NCBI GenBank assembly: GCA_902773045.1
Contig: CACYDE010000129.1
Location: 1-24,634 of the forward strand
Source of the DNA: an uncultured Ruminococcus sp.
GTDB lineage: Bacteria > Bacillota > Clostridia > Oscillospirales > Acutalibacteraceae
DNA: 24,634 bases
Direction: 5' to 3'
Both the position numbers and the translations under genes were made by a program. The stretch's first letter is position 1, and the number at the start of each line of letters is the position of its first letter. This document shows positions 23,223 through 24,634 of the stretch, in pieces. Under the pieces are notes generated by a model. That model searched no databases and was not told the DNA's origin. It saw only the letters and a list, made by a program, of their open reading frames with translations.

Positions 23223-24476
23223 TTGTCACGGCTTGTCATTAACGGCTTAAAAAGGCTGAAAGGAGAAGCCGCTGTACAGGGGTCGAAAAACAGTGCGCTG
23301 CCTATTCTGGCGGCGACTCTTCTCAGCGGCGATGAAAGTATTTTACATAACTGTCCTAATTTGTCAGATGTGAGCGGTTCCGTTAATATACTTCGTTACC
23401 TCGGGTGCGAAGTAGAGTTTTGTAACGGTACTTTGATCTGCAGCAGCCGCGGATTGAACAGAAATCATATTCCCAACAGCCTGATGAGGGAAATGAGATC
23501 GTCAATAATCTTCCTTGGCGCACTTCTTGCGCGAACGGGAAGCGCAAGCATGTGTTTCCCCGGAGGCTGCGAAATAGGTCCCCGTCCGATAGATCTTCAT
23601 CTTAAAGCTCTTTCGGAGTTGGGTGTGGAAATTCATGACGATCACGGAGTATTCAGGTGTAATGTTCCTAACGGACTTTTCGGAGCAAAGATCGCGCTTT
23701 CGTTTCCGAGTGTCGGAGCAACGGAAAATGTTATGATATGCGCTTCCATGGCGGAAGGAACTACCGTGATAACAAATGCGGCAAGAGAACCCGAGATCTG
23801 CGATCTTGCCGATTATCTGAACAGCTGCGGAGCGAATATTTCGGGAGCCGGAGAGGGAACGATAGTTATCGAAGGTGTTAAAACACTGAGAGGTGTGAGT
23901 CACACGATAATCCCGGACAGAATTGTTGCCGCCACTCTTCTCGCCGGCTGTGCGTCAACGGGCGGAAGAATAAGACTCAATCGTCTGATCCCGTCTCATT
24001 TGGGCGCGGTTCTTTCAATTTTCGAGGAAAGCGGCTGCGAGGTTTCCGTTCAGGGAAGCAGTATCGTTTTCGACAGTCCTCACAGGCTTTCCGCACCGAA
24101 GATAGTCAGAACGATGCCTTATCCGGGTTTTCCGACGGACGCTCAGGCGCCGATAATGGCTATGACCGCCAAAAGCAAGGGAACGACGCTGTTTGTTGAA
24201 AATATTTTTGAAAACCGTTACCTTCATGTCGGAGGGCTGCTCCAAATGGGCGCCAATATCAAGGTGGAAGGAAAGGTAGCCGTTTCCCAGGGAGTCGATT
24301 GCCTTCACGGCGCGGAGGTCGAGGCGATGGATCTCAGGGGCGCTGCTGCGTTGATCGTTGCAGGGCTTGGGGCGGAAGGAAAGACTACTCTTGACGGCGT
24401 AAAATATCTTGACCGAGGATACGAAAATATTGAAGCCGTACTCACGTCTCTCGGAGGAGATGTAAAGCGGATCTGA
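23223..24476 (+). CDS. murA: UDP-N-acetylglucosamine 1-carboxyvinyltransferase
   Basis: Catalyses the first committed step of peptidoglycan synthesis, adding enolpyruvate from PEP to UDP-GlcNAc in the cytoplasm; the fosfomycin target. I prefer the TTG at 23223: GGAAAGG ends nine bases before it, and the protein then begins SRLVINGLKRLKGEAAVQGSKNSALPIL as the family does, giving 417 residues. An ATG at 23184 would add 13 unrelated residues. The active-site cysteine is C116 in PGGCEIGPRP, matching C115 of E. coli. RTMPYPGFPTDAQAP and the C-terminal DRGYENIEAVLTSLGG also fit. A cysteine rather than aspartate at the active site predicts fosfomycin sensitivity at this enzyme. ftsQ/divIB, often next, is not in the window. 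Confidence 0.96.
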   Translation: MSRLVINGLKRLKGEAAVQGSKNSALPILAATLLSGDESILHNCPNLSDVSGSVNILRYLGCEVEFCNGTLICSSRGLNRNHIPNSLMREMRSSIIFLGALLARTGSASMCFPGGCEIGPRPIDLHLKALSELGVEIHDDHGVFRCNVPNGLFGAKIALSFPSVGATENVMICASMAEGTTVITNAAREPEICDLADYLNSCGANISGAGEGTIVIEGVKTLRGVSHTIIPDRIVAATLLAGCASTGGRIRLNRLIPSHLGAVLSIFEESGCEVSVQGSSIVFDSPHRLSAPKIVRTMPYPGFPTDAQAPIMAMTAKSKGTTLFVENIFENRYLHVGGLLQMGANIKVEGKVAVSQGVDCLHGAEVEAMDLRGAAALIVAGLGAEGKTTLDGVKYLDRGYENIEAVLTSLGGDVKRI

Positions 24477-24543
24477 TCCGGCTGAACGGAAATTGATTTT
24501 TGTATCGGAAAATTTAGAAGAAAGTAAGCGAACAAATATATAA

Positions 24544-24634
24544 AACTTAAGGAACTGTTCATCAATAACTTTTCATTTCTGCTTGTCTAATTTGCCTTGA
24601 ACTGCGTTAAATTTCCTTGAAATACGCCCGAAGG
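24544..24634. repeat. Composite dispersed repeat at the right edge
   Basis: The left part, 24544-24596, aligns collinearly with the hairpin region 15789-15832 (AACTTAAGGAACTGTT at 24544-24559; CTTGTCTAA at 24582-24590). The right part, 24615-24634, is the exact reverse complement of 15038-15057. Two repeat families therefore abut here. The element continues beyond the window. Confidence 0.7.

Noticed and set aside
24468..24495. CGGATC-t-GATCCG palindrome at the end of murA as a terminator
   Set aside because: The stem overlaps the stop codon and is not followed directly by a T-run; too weak to call.

Overview
The window is a chromosomal stretch of a low-to-moderate GC Firmicute, most likely a gut-type clostridium of the Oscillospirales/Ruminococcaceae kind. 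This rests on gene order (tig-clpP-clpX-lon-engB, then a division and cell-wall cluster with a PASTA-domain penicillin-binding protein), strong GGAGG-type ribosome sites, several TTG starts, and short dispersed repeats of the sort these genomes carry. The taxonomic call is inference. Every confident gene is on the + strand.

Region by region. 1-748 is a gene-poor mosaic of inverted and dispersed repeats, with a possible minus-strand gene running off the left edge. 749-3964 holds an M19-type dipeptidase, threonine synthase (thrC) and a metallophosphoesterase that overlaps thrC by one base. 4164-10907 is a protein quality-control block: trigger factor, ClpP, ClpX, Lon and the ribosome-assembly GTPase EngB/YsxC. 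It ends in a strong intrinsic terminator. 11292-12494 is an isolated lipoprotein gene with its own promoter, structured leader and terminator; it fuses a metal/siderophore/B12-type binding domain to a peptidoglycan-binding domain. 12495-13088 has no gene but holds a promoter-hairpin-terminator unit that could be a small RNA, followed by the mraZ promoter and a set of 10-bp-spaced GTGG/GTGT boxes that look like the MraZ operator.

13089-24476 is the division and cell-wall (dcw) cluster: mraZ, rsmH, an FtsL-like protein, a SpoVD/FtsI-type transpeptidase, a short Mur-ligase-like remnant, mraY, ftsW, murG, a small two-helix membrane protein and murA. Together these cover the first committed step of UDP-MurNAc synthesis (MurA), both lipid-linked steps (MraY, MurG), glycan polymerisation (FtsW) and cross-linking (PBP). 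All the amino-acid ligases (MurC, MurD, MurE, MurF) are absent from their usual places; only a 152-158-residue fragment resembling the end of a Mur ligase central domain remains where murE/murF should be.

The most notable signals are that ligase remnant, the MraZ box array, the candidate small RNA, the orphan binding-protein/peptidoglycan-binding fusion, and MITE-like hairpin repeats inserted inside the dcw cluster (15790-15850, 21123-21203), with relatives at both window ends. I saw no transposase, phage genes, CRISPR array, tRNA or rRNA.
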